DNA of 64,000 nt from Lusitaniella coriacea LEGE 07157 (GCF_015207425.1 NZ_JADEWZ010000001.1:233104-297103); one strand, 5' to 3'; shown: positions 36,631 through 47,250, counted from the stretch's first letter. Notes: a model not told the origin generated them from the sequence alone. Translations and numbers: made by a program.

Positions 36631-39600
36631 ATGGAAAGTGAAATTCATGGTAGTTATCACTTCGGGTTAGTGACGCTCTCGTTCGCGATCGCGCTAATTG
36701 CTTCCTACACCTCTCTAGACCTTGGCGGACGAGTCAAATTTGCCGCTCAAGAACGGCGATGGATTTGGCTGCTGGGTGGCGCGATCGCAATGGGGACGGG
36801 GATTTGGGCAATGCACTTTGTTGCCATGCTCGCATTCCACCTGCCCCTACCCGTCCGCTACAATCTGTGGATTACTTGGCTTTCCTTACTCTACGGAATT
36901 ATTGCATCTGGAATTGCGCTGTCGGTCATGAGTCGTTCTGCCCCCAATCTCCCCCTAATCTTAGGGAGCAGCGGAATAATGGGGATTACGATCGCAGGAA
37001 TGCACTACACGGGAATGGCTGCTGTCGAAATTTCCGCAAGACTTGAGTATGACTGGGTTGGCGTGGGTGCATCCATCGCGATCGCGCTTGTGGCATCCTT
37101 TGCTGCGATTTTGTCGCTCCTTCGGCAGCAAACCGAAAACAGAGCGGCGCTCAGTTGGAAAAAATTGGGTAATGCCTTTCTGATGGGAATTGCGATCAGT
37201 GGGATGCACTACACCGGAATGTTCTCTACGCATTTTATTGCCCGATCCAATTCCCTTGAAAGAGAAACAGTCCCCCTACTCGACCAATCCTTACTCGCAA
37301 TCGCGGTGGGGATGGCAACCTTATTCCTTCTCGGCTTAACCCTACTCGCTGCCCTATTTGAGAAAAAACTAACCGTTCAAATCGTTCGAGAGCAAGCTTT
37401 AGAAGAGAGCGAACGCCGCTTCCGACTCTTGATTCGCGAAATGCAAGTGGGGGTCTTGTTACTCAACGCCGATGCCAAAATTTTGACCTGCAATCAAGCC
37501 GCAATTAAATTCCTCAATCTCCCCCCAGAATCGGAGAGGAAGCAAGTTTTTGGGAGTGATTGGAACCTGCAAACCGACGAGGGAAAAAGTGTTTCCCTTG
37601 CCGAACTTCCGGTACAGCGCGCGATCGCGCAACGAAAATCTATTCGGAATGTCGTCATGGTTGTCCCCTCCACACCCCATCAACGCTGGTTGCTGGTCAA
37701 TGCAGAACCCTACTTAGCAGACGATGGTTGCGTCGAACAAGTGGTGTGTACCCTCAGCGACATCACCAAACAAAAGAAAGCAGAAATTGCCCTGCGGGAA
37801 AGCGAAGAACGATTTGTCCTCGCAGTAGAAGGGACGAATGATGGGATATGGGATTGGGATATTTTGAGTGGAGAAACCTATTTTTCCCCCCGTTGGAAGC
37901 GAATGTTGGGCTATGAAGACAGCGAACTACCCAATCGCGTCGAATCGTTCTACAACATTCTCCACGCCGACGATGTAGAAAAGGTTTGGCAAACTTTAGG
38001 AGCCTATCTCGCCCAAAAAATTCCCAATTATGAATTAGAATTTCGCGTCCTGCACAAAGACGGAACCTCCCGTTGGATTCTCAGTCGAGGAGCCGCACTT
38101 TGGGATGAGAGTGGCATCCCTTACCGCATGGTCGGTTCTCACACCGACATCACCGAACGCAAACAGACCGAAATCGCCTTGCAAGAAAGCGAAGAACGCT
38201 GGCAACTTGCCCTTGAAGGGACGGGAGATGGCATTTGGGATTGGAACCTCAAAACCAACGAAATTCTCGTTTCGCCCAGGCTAGCAGAGATGTTGGGCTA
38301 CGCTCCGGAGGAAATTAGTTACTACCTGGGACTGTGGAATTCTAGCATTCATCCCAACGATCGCGATCGCGTCATAGAATGCCAACAAGCTCACCTCGAC
38401 CGCAAAACCCCATCCTTCGCCATTGAATATCGCCTGCACTGCAAAGATGGCTCCTACAAATGGATTCTCGATCGCGGTCAAGCCCTGTGGGATGAAACAG
38501 GAAGACCTACGCGCATGGTCGGATCTTACACCGATATCCGCGATCGCAAAGAAGCCGAAGCCGCCCTCAAAACCGCCAAAGAAGCCGCCGAAGCCGCCAA
38601 TCAAGCCAAAAGCGAATTTTTGGCAAACATGAGCCACGAACTGCGCACTCCCCTCAACGCCATCCTCGGCTTCACTCAACTCATGAGCTACGATACCACC
38701 CTCGATCCTGAAAACCAACGCTATATCAAGATCGTGAGTCGGAGTGGAGAACATCTCTTGGCGTTGATTAATAACATCCTGGAAATGTCTAAAATCGAAG
38801 CTGGATGCGCCACCCTTAAAGAAACCTGTTTCGATCTGTACCAACTGCTCGACAATTTGAAAAAGATGTTGCAATTGAGAGCGCAATCAAAAGGCTTGCA
38901 ACTGATCTTCAAACGCGCACCAGACGTTCCTCAATACGTGCAAACCGACGAAAGTAAGCTACGCCAGGTTCTAATCAACCTGCTGGGGAATGCCATTAAA
39001 TTTACTCAAGTCGGAAAAGCAATTCTACACGTCACCATTGGAGAATCGGAAGGGGAAAAAATCAACCTTATTTTTAATATTCAAGATACTGGAGAGGGCA
39101 TTGCAACCGATGAAATAGAGAATCTTTTTGAAACCTTTAGCCAAACTGCAAGCGGTCTGAAATCCCAGACAGGAACTGGGTTGGGGTTGCCCATCAGTCA
39201 GGAATTTGTCGAATTAATGGGCGGTCAAATTACTGTTGAGAGCCAATTGGGACAAGGAAGCCAATTTACATTCGAGATTAAAGTCTCCCACGCTCGTCCC
39301 CCAGAAGAGTTGCCCTTCCAATCCCATCCTAAAGTTAAAGGATTAGCCCCCAATCAACCCCAATATCGCATCCTCGTCGCGGAAGACCGTACTGATAACC
39401 GCATTCTCTTGGTCAATTTTCTTGAAGGATTCGGTTTTGAAGTGCAGGCTGCAAATAACGGGAAAGAAGCCATTGACCTCTGGGAACGCTGGCAACCCCA
39501 TTTGATTTGGATGGATATGCAAATGCCTGTTATGGATGGCTACGAAGCCACTCGACGCATTAAAACGAGTTCGGAAGGGTACAAGACTACCATTATTGCT

Positions 39601-39996
39601 ATAACTGCCAGTGCTTTTGAGGAACAGCGACAGACAATTTTATCTGTGGGGTGCGATGATTTTGTACGCAAACCCTTCCAACTCCCAGAGTTATTAGAGA
39701 AAATGAATCAACATTTGGGGGTGCAATATCTCTACGAATCCGAAGAGAGTGCGACTGAAGATTTGCAGGGAAAAACGTTGACTTTTTCTCTCAATGCAGC
39801 CGCCGTACAAGTAATGCCCCAGTCATGGATCGAGCAAATGCACTATATTTCTGCTCAGTGTGACGATCGACTCGCTCTTCAACTCATTCAAGAAATCCCT
39901 GAAGAATACTCTAGTTTGGCACGCAGTTTACAGCAATTGGTGAAAAATTTTCAATTCGACCGCATTATGAAACTAACTCAAGTGGCGAAAGGGTAG
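36631..39996 (+). CDS. MHYT-domain hybrid histidine kinase (MHYT-PAS-PAS-PAS-HisKA-HATPase-REC)
   Basis: A 1,121-residue membrane sensor. The first 250 residues hold seven predicted membrane helices with three MHYT-type motifs: AMHFVAML (60-67), GMHYTGMAA (123-131) and GMHYTGMFS (191-199). MHYT domains are thought to bind copper and sense O2, CO or NO. Three PAS domains follow (about 265-385, 395-515, 520-640), then HisKA with His669 in MSHELRTPLNAI, an ATPase domain (NLLGNAIKFT, GTGLGLPI) and a receiver from about 912 with Asp962 in MDMQMPVMDG. The tail of about 85 residues may be an Hpt remnant. No partner regulator is next to it. Confidence 0.92.
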   Translation: MESEIHGSYHFGLVTLSFAIALIASYTSLDLGGRVKFAAQERRWIWLLGGAIAMGTGIWAMHFVAMLAFHLPLPVRYNLWITWLSLLYGIIASGIALSVMSRSAPNLPLILGSSGIMGITIAGMHYTGMAAVEISARLEYDWVGVGASIAIALVASFAAILSLLRQQTENRAALSWKKLGNAFLMGIAISGMHYTGMFSTHFIARSNSLERETVPLLDQSLLAIAVGMATLFLLGLTLLAALFEKKLTVQIVREQALEESERRFRLLIREMQVGVLLLNADAKILTCNQAAIKFLNLPPESERKQVFGSDWNLQTDEGKSVSLAELPVQRAIAQRKSIRNVVMVVPSTPHQRWLLVNAEPYLADDGCVEQVVCTLSDITKQKKAEIALRESEERFVLAVEGTNDGIWDWDILSGETYFSPRWKRMLGYEDSELPNRVESFYNILHADDVEKVWQTLGAYLAQKIPNYELEFRVLHKDGTSRWILSRGAALWDESGIPYRMVGSHTDITERKQTEIALQESEERWQLALEGTGDGIWDWNLKTNEILVSPRLAEMLGYAPEEISYYLGLWNSSIHPNDRDRVIECQQAHLDRKTPSFAIEYRLHCKDGSYKWILDRGQALWDETGRPTRMVGSYTDIRDRKEAEAALKTAKEAAEAANQAKSEFLANMSHELRTPLNAILGFTQLMSYDTTLDPENQRYIKIVSRSGEHLLALINNILEMSKIEAGCATLKETCFDLYQLLDNLKKMLQLRAQSKGLQLIFKRAPDVPQYVQTDESKLRQVLINLLGNAIKFTQVGKAILHVTIGESEGEKINLIFNIQDTGEGIATDEIENLFETFSQTASGLKSQTGTGLGLPISQEFVELMGGQITVESQLGQGSQFTFEIKVSHARPPEELPFQSHPKVKGLAPNQPQYRILVAEDRTDNRILLVNFLEGFGFEVQAANNGKEAIDLWERWQPHLIWMDMQMPVMDGYEATRRIKTSSEGYKTTIIAITASAFEEQRQTILSVGCDDFVRKPFQLPELLEKMNQHLGVQYLYESEESATEDLQGKTLTFSLNAAAVQVMPQSWIEQMHYISAQCDDRLALQLIQEIPEEYSSLARSLQQLVKNFQFDRIMKLTQVAKG

Positions 39997-40187
39997 TTGC
40001 CAAGGTCAGATTGAGGTGCGATGGAAGCGGTTATTATTCACAGAATTTTTTCTACTCTTCTATTACTCTGTCAATCAAGCAATGATATCAAATCCTTCAA
40101 ATTGCCCATCCTAAAAATTCACCGTGTCTCCGCGTCTCCGTGTCATTTCTCACTGAGGGCATTCAACCGGATTTTATCTGAAACCCT

Positions 40188-41306
40188 CTATTCACCCCGC
40201 GCCAGTTTGAAATATTGTGCGGCGGATTGTTGTACGCTGAAATCGCGCGATCGCGCGACCAACTTTTCCGGTGCAATGGGGTTATCGAGTGCGAGTTCTA
40301 TCCCTTCCCTTAAAGCCGCAACCTCTCCAACGGGAACGAGGCGACCGTATTCGCCACCTGCTAAAATTTCCTGGGGTCCGTGGGGACAATCGGTTGAGAC
40401 GATTTGGCAGCCGCACGCGATCGCTTCAATTAACACAGTCGGCAATCCTTCCCAACGGGAGGACAAGACGAACACTCTCGCCAAACTCATATATGCATAA
40501 GGATTCTTGACAAATCCCGGTAACAAAACCTCCCCCTCCAACCCCAATTTTTTAACCAACGCTTCTAATTTTCCTCGCAATGCGCCTTCCCCTAAAATAA
40601 TTAAACGGGCTTCTCGCTGCTCTCGCAGGCGGGCAAAAGCTTCGATCGAAGTGCTAAAATCCTTTTGAGGGGCTAATCGCCCAGCGCTTAAAATGATTGG
40701 CGGTTCTCCTTCTGCACGCCAAGGATGAGAAATCGGGGTTTCCGCCTTTTGCATCAAGGTTTCATCTACCACGGGATTATAAATCGTTTTGATGGAGTTG
40801 GGTTTTAAGTTCAACTCTCTCTCAAAAGCTCGCGCAACGCCTTGGGATGGGGTCACAATTGCATCTGCGTACGGGTAAAGCGATCGCGTCAAAAAACTTT
40901 TGATCCAGCGATTCACCCGTTGAGTGGGTTTGGATGATGCGGGCATTTGTTCTAATAAAATCAGTCGCAGGGGAACCCTCGCTAACGCTTTAGCAACAAC
41001 CGCAATCTCATTCGTCCAAACCAAATGGGAAAACAGAACATCGGGTCTTTCTTGCTGTAAGTAGCGCACTAACGGTGAAATGAGCGCGATCGCGCTTTGG
41101 GTGCGATCTTCAATTTTTCTCTCCAAATTAATCAACCGAACTGTTTCAGGAATTTCATCTAAATAAGGACCTTCTGCCGTGGCAACCACAAGATCGAGAA
41201 GGAGATCGTATTGAGTTAATCCTCGAAGTAAATTAAGCGTTACTCGTTCTTGACCGCCACCCGCCAAATTAGGCAACAAACACGCAATTCTTTGGAGTTG
41301 CACCAT
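40188..41306 (-). CDS. Family 4 glycosyltransferase
   Basis: A 372-residue GT-B enzyme. LLPNLAGGGQERVTLNLLRGL is the N-terminal acceptor-side loop (broken here into its GGGQERV core), and the C-terminal donor site has ILSAGRLAPQKDF, VFVLSSRWEGLPTVLIEAIACG and the EEx7E-type region. An upstream in-frame ATG at 41372 would add 22 residues unlike the family, so I prefer 41306. Such enzymes add sugars to polysaccharides or glycolipids. It is divergent from the hpsE-like GT2, 223 bases away, so the two may serve the same polysaccharide. Confidence 0.83.
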   Translation of the reverse strand: MVQLQRIACLLPNLAGGGQERVTLNLLRGLTQYDLLLDLVVATAEGPYLDEIPETVRLINLERKIEDRTQSAIALISPLVRYLQQERPDVLFSHLVWTNEIAVVAKALARVPLRLILLEQMPASSKPTQRVNRWIKSFLTRSLYPYADAIVTPSQGVARAFERELNLKPNSIKTIYNPVVDETLMQKAETPISHPWRAEGEPPIILSAGRLAPQKDFSTSIEAFARLREQREARLIILGEGALRGKLEALVKKLGLEGEVLLPGFVKNPYAYMSLARVFVLSSRWEGLPTVLIEAIACGCQIVSTDCPHGPQEILAGGEYGRLVPVGEVAALREGIELALDNPIAPEKLVARSRDFSVQQSAAQYFKLARGE

Positions 41307-41529
41307 AACATATCGATCTAAGGATTTGAAGTCATGATATCGGCTTTTGTTAAACATCCACAACACGTTCAAGTTTTTTGAGGACTATTGCTGACGTTTG
41401 CGAAAAATGCTGCCATCATTTAGAAATTAAGTGAGTTGAATTTTGCTGGATTAACGACAAAAAATGCGACGCAATTTGTCAACTTTTTTCCTTCTCATTT
41501 GTTAACCCCAAATAGGTTCGATCGATTCC

Positions 41530-42504
41530 ATGATTGATTTCACCATCGCAATTTGCACTTATAACGGAGAACAACGAATTGCAGAAGTTTTAGAACGGCT
41601 TGAATCCCAAGTTGACACCGAAAATTTTTCTTGGGAAATTTTAATTATCGATAATAATAGTACCGACAATACCGCAAGTCTCATCCGTGAATATCAAGCC
41701 AATGGGTCTTCGCCTTATCCCTTAAGATATTATTTGGAAACCCGCCAAGGACTCGCCTTTGCTCGTCAATGTGCCGTTGAAAATGCGCGAGGAGATTGGG
41801 TTGGATTTGTTGATGATGACAATTTACCCGAAACGAATTGGGTTGCTGCGGCTTACGCTTTCAGTCAAACTCACCCCAACGCTGGTGCCTATGGGGGAAT
41901 TGTTCGGGGCGAATTTGAAGTCGACCCCCCTCCAGGATTTGAAAAAGTTTCTTCTTTTTTCTTGGTGAGGGAGAGAAGCACGCAACAGTATATTTACAAA
42001 AAGAAGGATAAAATTTTACCTCCCGGATCGGGTTTGGTCGTTCGCAAACAAGTTTGGTTAGAAAATGTTCCTTCAGTTTTGTTCCTCAAAGGTCGAGTTG
42101 GAAATTCCATGTTGGCGAGCGAAGATTTAGAAGCAATAACCTATATCCAAAATGCCGGATGGGAAGTTTGGTATAATCCAGAAATGACAATCTATCATAA
42201 AATTTATTGCCATCGATTAGAGCAAGATTATTTAGTTTCTTTAGTTCGTGGCATTGGTTTAGCGCGCCATCACATTCGGATGATTCGCTTGTCTTTTTGG
42301 CAAAGATTTTTGTTTTTCCCTCTATATTTCGCCCTCGATCTTTGGCGATTTTCATCTTACTATGTAAAACATGGATATAAAAAAGGAGTCGATCTAGGAA
42401 CGACTTGTAAAATAGAATTTTTATACAGTACTTTAGTGAGTCCCTTTTTCTTATCTAGAAAGTATCTTTTTGAGGCAAAAAATCGACTACTTGAAAAAAG
42501 TTAA
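41530..42504 (+). CDS. HpsE-like family 2 glycosyltransferase
   Basis: A 324-residue GT-A protein. The nucleotide-binding N terminus is FTIAICTYNGEQRI, with IIDNNSTDNT following, and the DXD-type motif is GFVDDDNLPE near residues 95-104. GLAFARQCAVENARGDWVGF and PPPGFEKVSSFF are features I associate with HpsE, the glycosyltransferase of the hormogonium polysaccharide locus; that subfamily call is from memory. The C-terminal 70 residues carry hydrophobic stretches (RFLFFPLYFALDLW) that may anchor it to the membrane. Its 3' end overlaps the convergent CBS-GGDEF-EAL gene by 18 bases. Confidence 0.78.
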   Translation: MIDFTIAICTYNGEQRIAEVLERLESQVDTENFSWEILIIDNNSTDNTASLIREYQANGSSPYPLRYYLETRQGLAFARQCAVENARGDWVGFVDDDNLPETNWVAAAYAFSQTHPNAGAYGGIVRGEFEVDPPPGFEKVSSFFLVRERSTQQYIYKKKDKILPPGSGLVVRKQVWLENVPSVLFLKGRVGNSMLASEDLEAITYIQNAGWEVWYNPEMTIYHKIYCHRLEQDYLVSLVRGIGLARHHIRMIRLSFWQRFLFFPLYFALDLWRFSSYYVKHGYKKGVDLGTTCKIEFLYSTLVSPFFLSRKYLFEAKNRLLEKS

Positions 42505-45500
42505 TGGGCGTGGCTTGGCAATTCCATACCCCTGAGCATAATCGACACCTAAAGATTGCAATTTCACCAAAGTTTCATCGTCTTCAACAAATTCAGCAAT
42601 GGTTTGCATTCCCATTACATGACCGATGCGATTAAAACATTCAACCATTGCACAATCAATGGGGGCATTGACAATATTTCTTACAAAACTCCCATCAATT
42701 TTGAGGTAATCAACTGGTAGATGTTTGAGATAGGCAAGAGAACTCATGCCGCTACCAAAATCATCAAGGGCAAAGCTACAACCGAGTTGTTTGAGTTCTT
42801 GAATAAATTGTGCGGCTTGACTTAGGTTCGCGATCGCGGTCGTTTCGGTAATCTCAAAACAGATATTTTTCGGCGAGATTTGGTGTTGGGCAAATTGTTC
42901 TCTTAAAAAACCGAAAAACAAATCGTTGTTGGCGCTTGCACCAGAAAGATTGATCGTATAAACGGCATCGTCAGAAAGACACGAACTCTGATTGTGACAA
43001 TATTGCTCGTAGCTGCTGAAAAATTTGCGGATTACCCAACGATCCAAAGTCGGCATCAGATCGTATCGCTCTGCTGCGGGAATAAATGCCATTGGCGGCA
43101 CGAGTTTGCCTTCCTCATCCACTAATCGCAGCAATATCTCGTAGTGTTCCTTTTTCCCTAAATGAGGTGCGATGGGAGCCACTCCTGCGGGAGAAGTTTC
43201 AGAGGAAATTTTTCGCTTTATAGAATGGGGCGTAACGGGAATAATACGCTGAACGTACAAACAAAACCGATCTTCTTCTAGTGCCTGATGAATCCGTGCA
43301 ATCCACTGTCTCTCGCCCCGTTGACGCACGAGTTCGCGATCGTTGGTTCGATAGACATGAACGCAGTTGCGACCTCGCTCTTTCGCTGCAAAACAAGCCG
43401 CGTCTGCTGCGCTAAGAACGGAAGTTAAATCTTGGGATGTTTCGTTAATGAGGACTAAACCAATACTGACACCGATGCTAAAGGTTTTGTTTTGGGAGGT
43501 AAATCGAAAATTTTGCAGTAAGGTTCTTAGGGTATTTGCCACCTGTTCCGCTTGGGCAAGGGAACATTGACCCAGTAATACCCCAAATTCATCGCCTCCC
43601 AAACGCGCGAGGGTATCGGTTGCGCGAACGCGCTGCTGGAGCAGTTGGGAAATCTGCCGTAATAGCTCATCCCCCGCTTGGTGACCGCAAGTATCGTTGA
43701 CGATCTTAAATTGGTCTAAATCCAAATAGCAGAGGGCGTGGCATTGACGGTTTTGTTTTGCTGCTTCGATGGTTTCGGCGAGTTGTCGCTCGAATTCCCG
43801 ACGATTGAATAATCCGGTTAGGGCATCGTGGGTTGCTTGCCAAGAGAGTTGACGTGCCAGTTGGCGAGAGGCGGTTACGTCTCGAAAAACCAGGACTGCG
43901 CCAACAATTTGCCCCGCGCGATCGCGGATAGGAACCGCAGAGTTGTCGATCGCGTATTCTTGCCCATTCCTGGCAAACAGGATAGTTTGATCGTTTGAGG
44001 TAAAGATGCGACCTTCCTGTAACGCCTTGATCGCCGGACTTTCAACAGGTTCGCGCATCATTTCACTGGCAATCCGAACCACTTCAGAGGAGGGTCGCCC
44101 TTGCGCCTCCCTCGCAGACCAACCGGTTAATTGTTCGGCAACGGGATTGAGTTCTCTAATAATTCCATTGGCATCGGTGGTAATTACCGCGTCACCAATG
44201 GATTTCAATGTAACTTGCGCCCATTCTCGTTCTTGACGCAATTTTTCCTCTAATCGCTTGCGATCGGTTAGCACTTCCATAAAAGCCATAATCCCCCCAA
44301 TTTCGCCTTTACCGTTGTGCCAAGGATAGCTCTCCCACCGCACCCAATCCCCGATTCCGTCATTTAGGGGAAAGCGCTTGTCTTCGCACCGTACGGGTTC
44401 CCCTGACAAACAGCGTCGATACAGTTCTCGCCAATGAGCGGGGATTTTTGGGAAAATATCGTAGTGAGAGCAGCCAACGATCTGACGCTCTTCGAGCTTG
44501 CAATCTCTCAACCAGCGATTGCTAACGGCGAGATAGTGCATTTCGCGATCGAACATCGCGATCGCGGCGGGAGCGTGCTGGACAAAAAGTTGCAGTATTT
44601 CTTGATTCTTGCGCAGAACGGCTTCTGTATTGTGGCGGACGGTCACTTCCTGGCGCAATTTTTTGGTGGTTTGTTGCAGTTGGGCAGTTTGTTCTTCGAT
44701 GACTTGTTGGAGAACGGAGATTGCACCGTAGGTATCGCTGGGATTGAGAACTTGCAGCATCACGATTTGGGTGAGCAATCCTCTTAGTTCCCCGCGATCG
44801 CCCGTAATCACCAAACGTCGGACGTTCAACCGTTGCATTTCTTGCTGTGCCGTCCAGAGGGTGTCATGAGCTTGCAAACAGAATAAGGGCGCACTCATAA
44901 TCTGTTGAGCGGAGACATTCTTCAAATTCAATCCCAAGGTTTGGAATTGTACGATGTCTCTTTCGGTAACGATGCCAACGGGGTCGAGCTGCGCTTCTTC
45001 GCGAAGGCTTTTTAAACCTTCCTCCTCTCCCTCTACGATCACAGTGCAGCCGATTCCGTACTGAGCCATCAACTGAGACAAATTCAGAATCGATGCATCT
45101 ACAGAGGCACAAACGACTTGAGTTTTCATCACCTCTCCAACGCGCTGCCATTTGAGAAGATTTGAAGGCTCTAGAACTTGACGAATGCTTTCGGGGGTGA
45201 CAATGCCCAATAATTTTCCTTGAGGATCGACAATGGGTAGATGGCGAATTCGATACTGACGCATCACTTGTAGGGCGATGGAAAGATCGCGATCGCGCGT
45301 CTGCTCTAAAGTCAGCATCCTCGGATGTCTAACCATCACCTCACCTACGGTTAGGTTCCCGATGGATCTCCCGCCTGCGGCAATCCGAACGATATCTCGC
45401 TCGGATAAAATACCGATCGGGCGTTCGTCTTCCACTATCAGCACGCAACTCGCACGCTTCATTAATCCAGAGAAAATTTCTGTTTTTTCATGAGAATATT

Positions 45501-45666
45501 TGCCACTAATTTCACAGATATTACCTTGCCCTTGACTCATGAGGATCAGCACGTTTTTTAAGGGTGTATCCGGAGCAATTGTTAAGGGAAAAGGATCGAG
45601 AACTTTTTCTAAGGCCGGTAAATAGCTGTGGAATTCATTGAGTGGCATAGCAGGTCTAGAGGACAA
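42487..45666 (-). CDS. CBS-PAS-GGDEF-EAL c-di-GMP signalling protein
   Basis: A 1,059-residue cytosolic protein. Two CBS-domain pairs fill residues about 15-310 (ILSERDIVRIAAGG, GIVTERDIVQFQ), often adenine-nucleotide sensors. Two PAS domains follow (about 355-475 and 480-605), then GGDEF with an intact signature RLGGDEFGVLLG near residue 692, and EAL from about 800. The EAL signature reads EILLR; the catalytic Glu is kept, and FEITET, DDFGSGMSS and KIDGSFV are intact. It could both make and break c-di-GMP, with the balance set by the CBS and PAS inputs. It shares its CBS front end with the kinase at 57890-61219. Confidence 0.92.
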   Translation of the reverse strand: MSSRPAMPLNEFHSYLPALEKVLDPFPLTIAPDTPLKNVLILMSQGQGNICEISGKYSHEKTEIFSGLMKRASCVLIVEDERPIGILSERDIVRIAAGGRSIGNLTVGEVMVRHPRMLTLEQTRDRDLSIALQVMRQYRIRHLPIVDPQGKLLGIVTPESIRQVLEPSNLLKWQRVGEVMKTQVVCASVDASILNLSQLMAQYGIGCTVIVEGEEEGLKSLREEAQLDPVGIVTERDIVQFQTLGLNLKNVSAQQIMSAPLFCLQAHDTLWTAQQEMQRLNVRRLVITGDRGELRGLLTQIVMLQVLNPSDTYGAISVLQQVIEEQTAQLQQTTKKLRQEVTVRHNTEAVLRKNQEILQLFVQHAPAAIAMFDREMHYLAVSNRWLRDCKLEERQIVGCSHYDIFPKIPAHWRELYRRCLSGEPVRCEDKRFPLNDGIGDWVRWESYPWHNGKGEIGGIMAFMEVLTDRKRLEEKLRQEREWAQVTLKSIGDAVITTDANGIIRELNPVAEQLTGWSAREAQGRPSSEVVRIASEMMREPVESPAIKALQEGRIFTSNDQTILFARNGQEYAIDNSAVPIRDRAGQIVGAVLVFRDVTASRQLARQLSWQATHDALTGLFNRREFERQLAETIEAAKQNRQCHALCYLDLDQFKIVNDTCGHQAGDELLRQISQLLQQRVRATDTLARLGGDEFGVLLGQCSLAQAEQVANTLRTLLQNFRFTSQNKTFSIGVSIGLVLINETSQDLTSVLSAADAACFAAKERGRNCVHVYRTNDRELVRQRGERQWIARIHQALEEDRFCLYVQRIIPVTPHSIKRKISSETSPAGVAPIAPHLGKKEHYEILLRLVDEEGKLVPPMAFIPAAERYDLMPTLDRWVIRKFFSSYEQYCHNQSSCLSDDAVYTINLSGASANNDLFFGFLREQFAQHQISPKNICFEITETTAIANLSQAAQFIQELKQLGCSFALDDFGSGMSSLAYLKHLPVDYLKIDGSFVRNIVNAPIDCAMVECFNRIGHVMGMQTIAEFVEDDETLVKLQSLGVDYAQGYGIAKPRPLTFFK

Positions 45667-45936
45667 TACTGACCTAATTGTAATTATTTCGTTAGTTTAA
45701 TGAGTAACGCGATTCTTAACTCTATCCCGATAATAAGAAAACGTCTCGCTCTTTCCTATCTTTCCTTAGTTGTTGAGAAAAATCCCGATGGTTTTCAATT
45801 GATTAATGTTTCAATCGACCCAAAAACTTTAATAATAGCGATTGTATATTTTTATTTTATAAAAAAATAATAAACTAAATTTCTCAATTTTCCTACTCCC
45901 CGCGAAGGCGGTTGCTAGATTCGGAAGCACTTTCTC

Positions 45937-46701
45937 TTAGAATGCCGGGATCGTTCGTCCAGGAGATTGCTGCGGAGGTGGCGATACGGGGGGTAAAGGT
46001 GCCGGTTCGGATGGAGAAGGAGAAGGAGAAGGAGTGAAAATTAACTCGCGTTGGGGAGTGGGAAGGGGACGGTTCGGGAGGGGAAGATTGACAGTCGTCG
46101 GCAGGGTAGGAGGCGCATCCACAACCGTTGTATCTCCTGTGAGGTAAATGTGATGAAGAGTCTTTCCTCGATAGGTTCGTTGAGTGAAGCGCCAACCGGG
46201 ATTGAGAACGATCTTTTGATAGCCGTCGGTAATGCCGTTGGTTCGCCCAATCTCGATGGGTGGCGTATTGGATTCTAGGAGCGAACTGCCAATCAGCACG
46301 AGATCGTTGCCTCGGCGGACGATACTGAGGAGATAGCGTCCCCCCAAGTCTTCGTCTCCAATGCGAATAGAATAATTGTTGCCGTCAGTTGCGCGATCGC
46401 AAATCCCCGTGAAGTCGAAATTTAGGAGTAGGGGTTCGACTCGCACAGGATTAGAACCGGACTCTCGCCAGCAGGGACGAGCATTGGAGAGTTGTTCGAG
46501 AATCAAAAGTTGGTAGTGGCCGCGATCGCGTCCGAAGGGAGAAGCAAGGGCAATTAGCCGATTTTGTTCGATTTCAATCGTTCCGAAGAGGGACGCGATC
46601 GCGGGACGCATCGACTCTACTGAAAAAACCGTTGAAATGACAAAAATTGCGGCAAAAATCCCTTTAATTCCAGATAAACGATCCGTTGGTTTCCGTTGCA
46701 T
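45937..46701 (-). CDS. DUF3747 protein, exported
   Basis: A 254-residue protein with an N-terminal signal peptide (GIFAAIFVISTVFSVESM, probably cleaved near ASLFG). The central domain has HYQLLILEQLSNARPCW, SGSNPVRVEPLLLNFDFTG and the two Cys, features of the cyanobacterial DUF3747 family. The last 60 residues are Pro/Ser-rich (SPSPSPSEPAPLPPVSPP), a likely cell-wall or periplasmic linker. Function unknown. Downstream comes a 270-base gap of AT-rich sequence before the next gene. Confidence 0.82.
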   Translation of the reverse strand: MQRKPTDRLSGIKGIFAAIFVISTVFSVESMRPAIASLFGTIEIEQNRLIALASPFGRDRGHYQLLILEQLSNARPCWRESGSNPVRVEPLLLNFDFTGICDRATDGNNYSIRIGDEDLGGRYLLSIVRRGNDLVLIGSSLLESNTPPIEIGRTNGITDGYQKIVLNPGWRFTQRTYRGKTLHHIYLTGDTTVVDAPPTLPTTVNLPLPNRPLPTPQRELIFTPSPSPSPSEPAPLPPVSPPPQQSPGRTIPAF

Positions 46702-46758
46702 CTTTATATACTTCTCCCTAGAGACTCTCGCAATGGCGTTAAGAAGCCATTCCTTTAA

Positions 46759-47202
46759 GTTTGGTTTTCACCTTCCTCAACAGCGTTTTCCACTGATTGT
46801 CTGGCTTTTTGGGAGGCGGATCTTCAGGGGGGTTGGGATCGCCCAAATAGCGATAGTGTTTCCACGTTTCCCAATAGAGCACCCAGGCTCGATGCGAATG
46901 CCCGCCCAGTGTAAATATTGTAAGGGTTGATTGCCATTTCGAGGGTCAACGAGCGTACCGTTTTGTTTTTGGAAATGGTGACTTCCCCCCCAACTTCCCG
47001 GCGCACCCCCCGGACGACGGACGAGGTTGAAACGTCGAGGAATTCGCTTGAGAATCATGTAGTTGATAATCGGTTGATCTGAGGTTTTTTGGGAGAAGTC
47101 AAAATATTCGGGATGGGCGGCACATTCTGCAAAGGTGTCGTATAGCTTTTGAGATAGACGTTCAATGAAGTCTAAATCTTCGTACACTTTCACGCCATAG
47201 GA
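46759..47202 (-). pseudogene. Decayed partial copy of the glycosyltransferase-like gene at 49263-50189
   Basis: Bases 46759-47202 match the intact gene at 49278-50033 closely. The copy lacks the first 55 or so codons, has an in-frame deletion of about 314 bases joining two LYD positions (QKLYD to DLYDTFAEC), and has one base missing in the CCAATA...CGATGC stretch near 46880, which shifts the frame so that the end reads GCSIGKRGNTIAIW instead of GCPYWEMWKHYRYLG. A 138-codon frame (46777-47193) remains open but should not be functional. Near-identity outside the lesions indicates a recent duplication. Confidence 0.88.
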
Positions 47203-47236
47203 TTCAACAGTCGTCTCTCTATTGCATTATCTTAAC

Positions 47237-47250
47237 CTTGACACGCCAGT
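47237..47250 (+). repeat. 14-bp direct repeat, left of the asparagine-synthetase-like gene
   Basis: CTTGACACGCCAGT, identical to 49234-49247. An inverted 11-base partner, GGCGTGTCAAG, is at 49144-49154, just upstream of the gene's start. Confidence 0.75.

Noticed and set aside
46777..47193. A functional 138-residue gene
   Set aside because: It aligns with 49263-50189 but lacks the 5' end, has a large internal deletion and a shifted C terminus.
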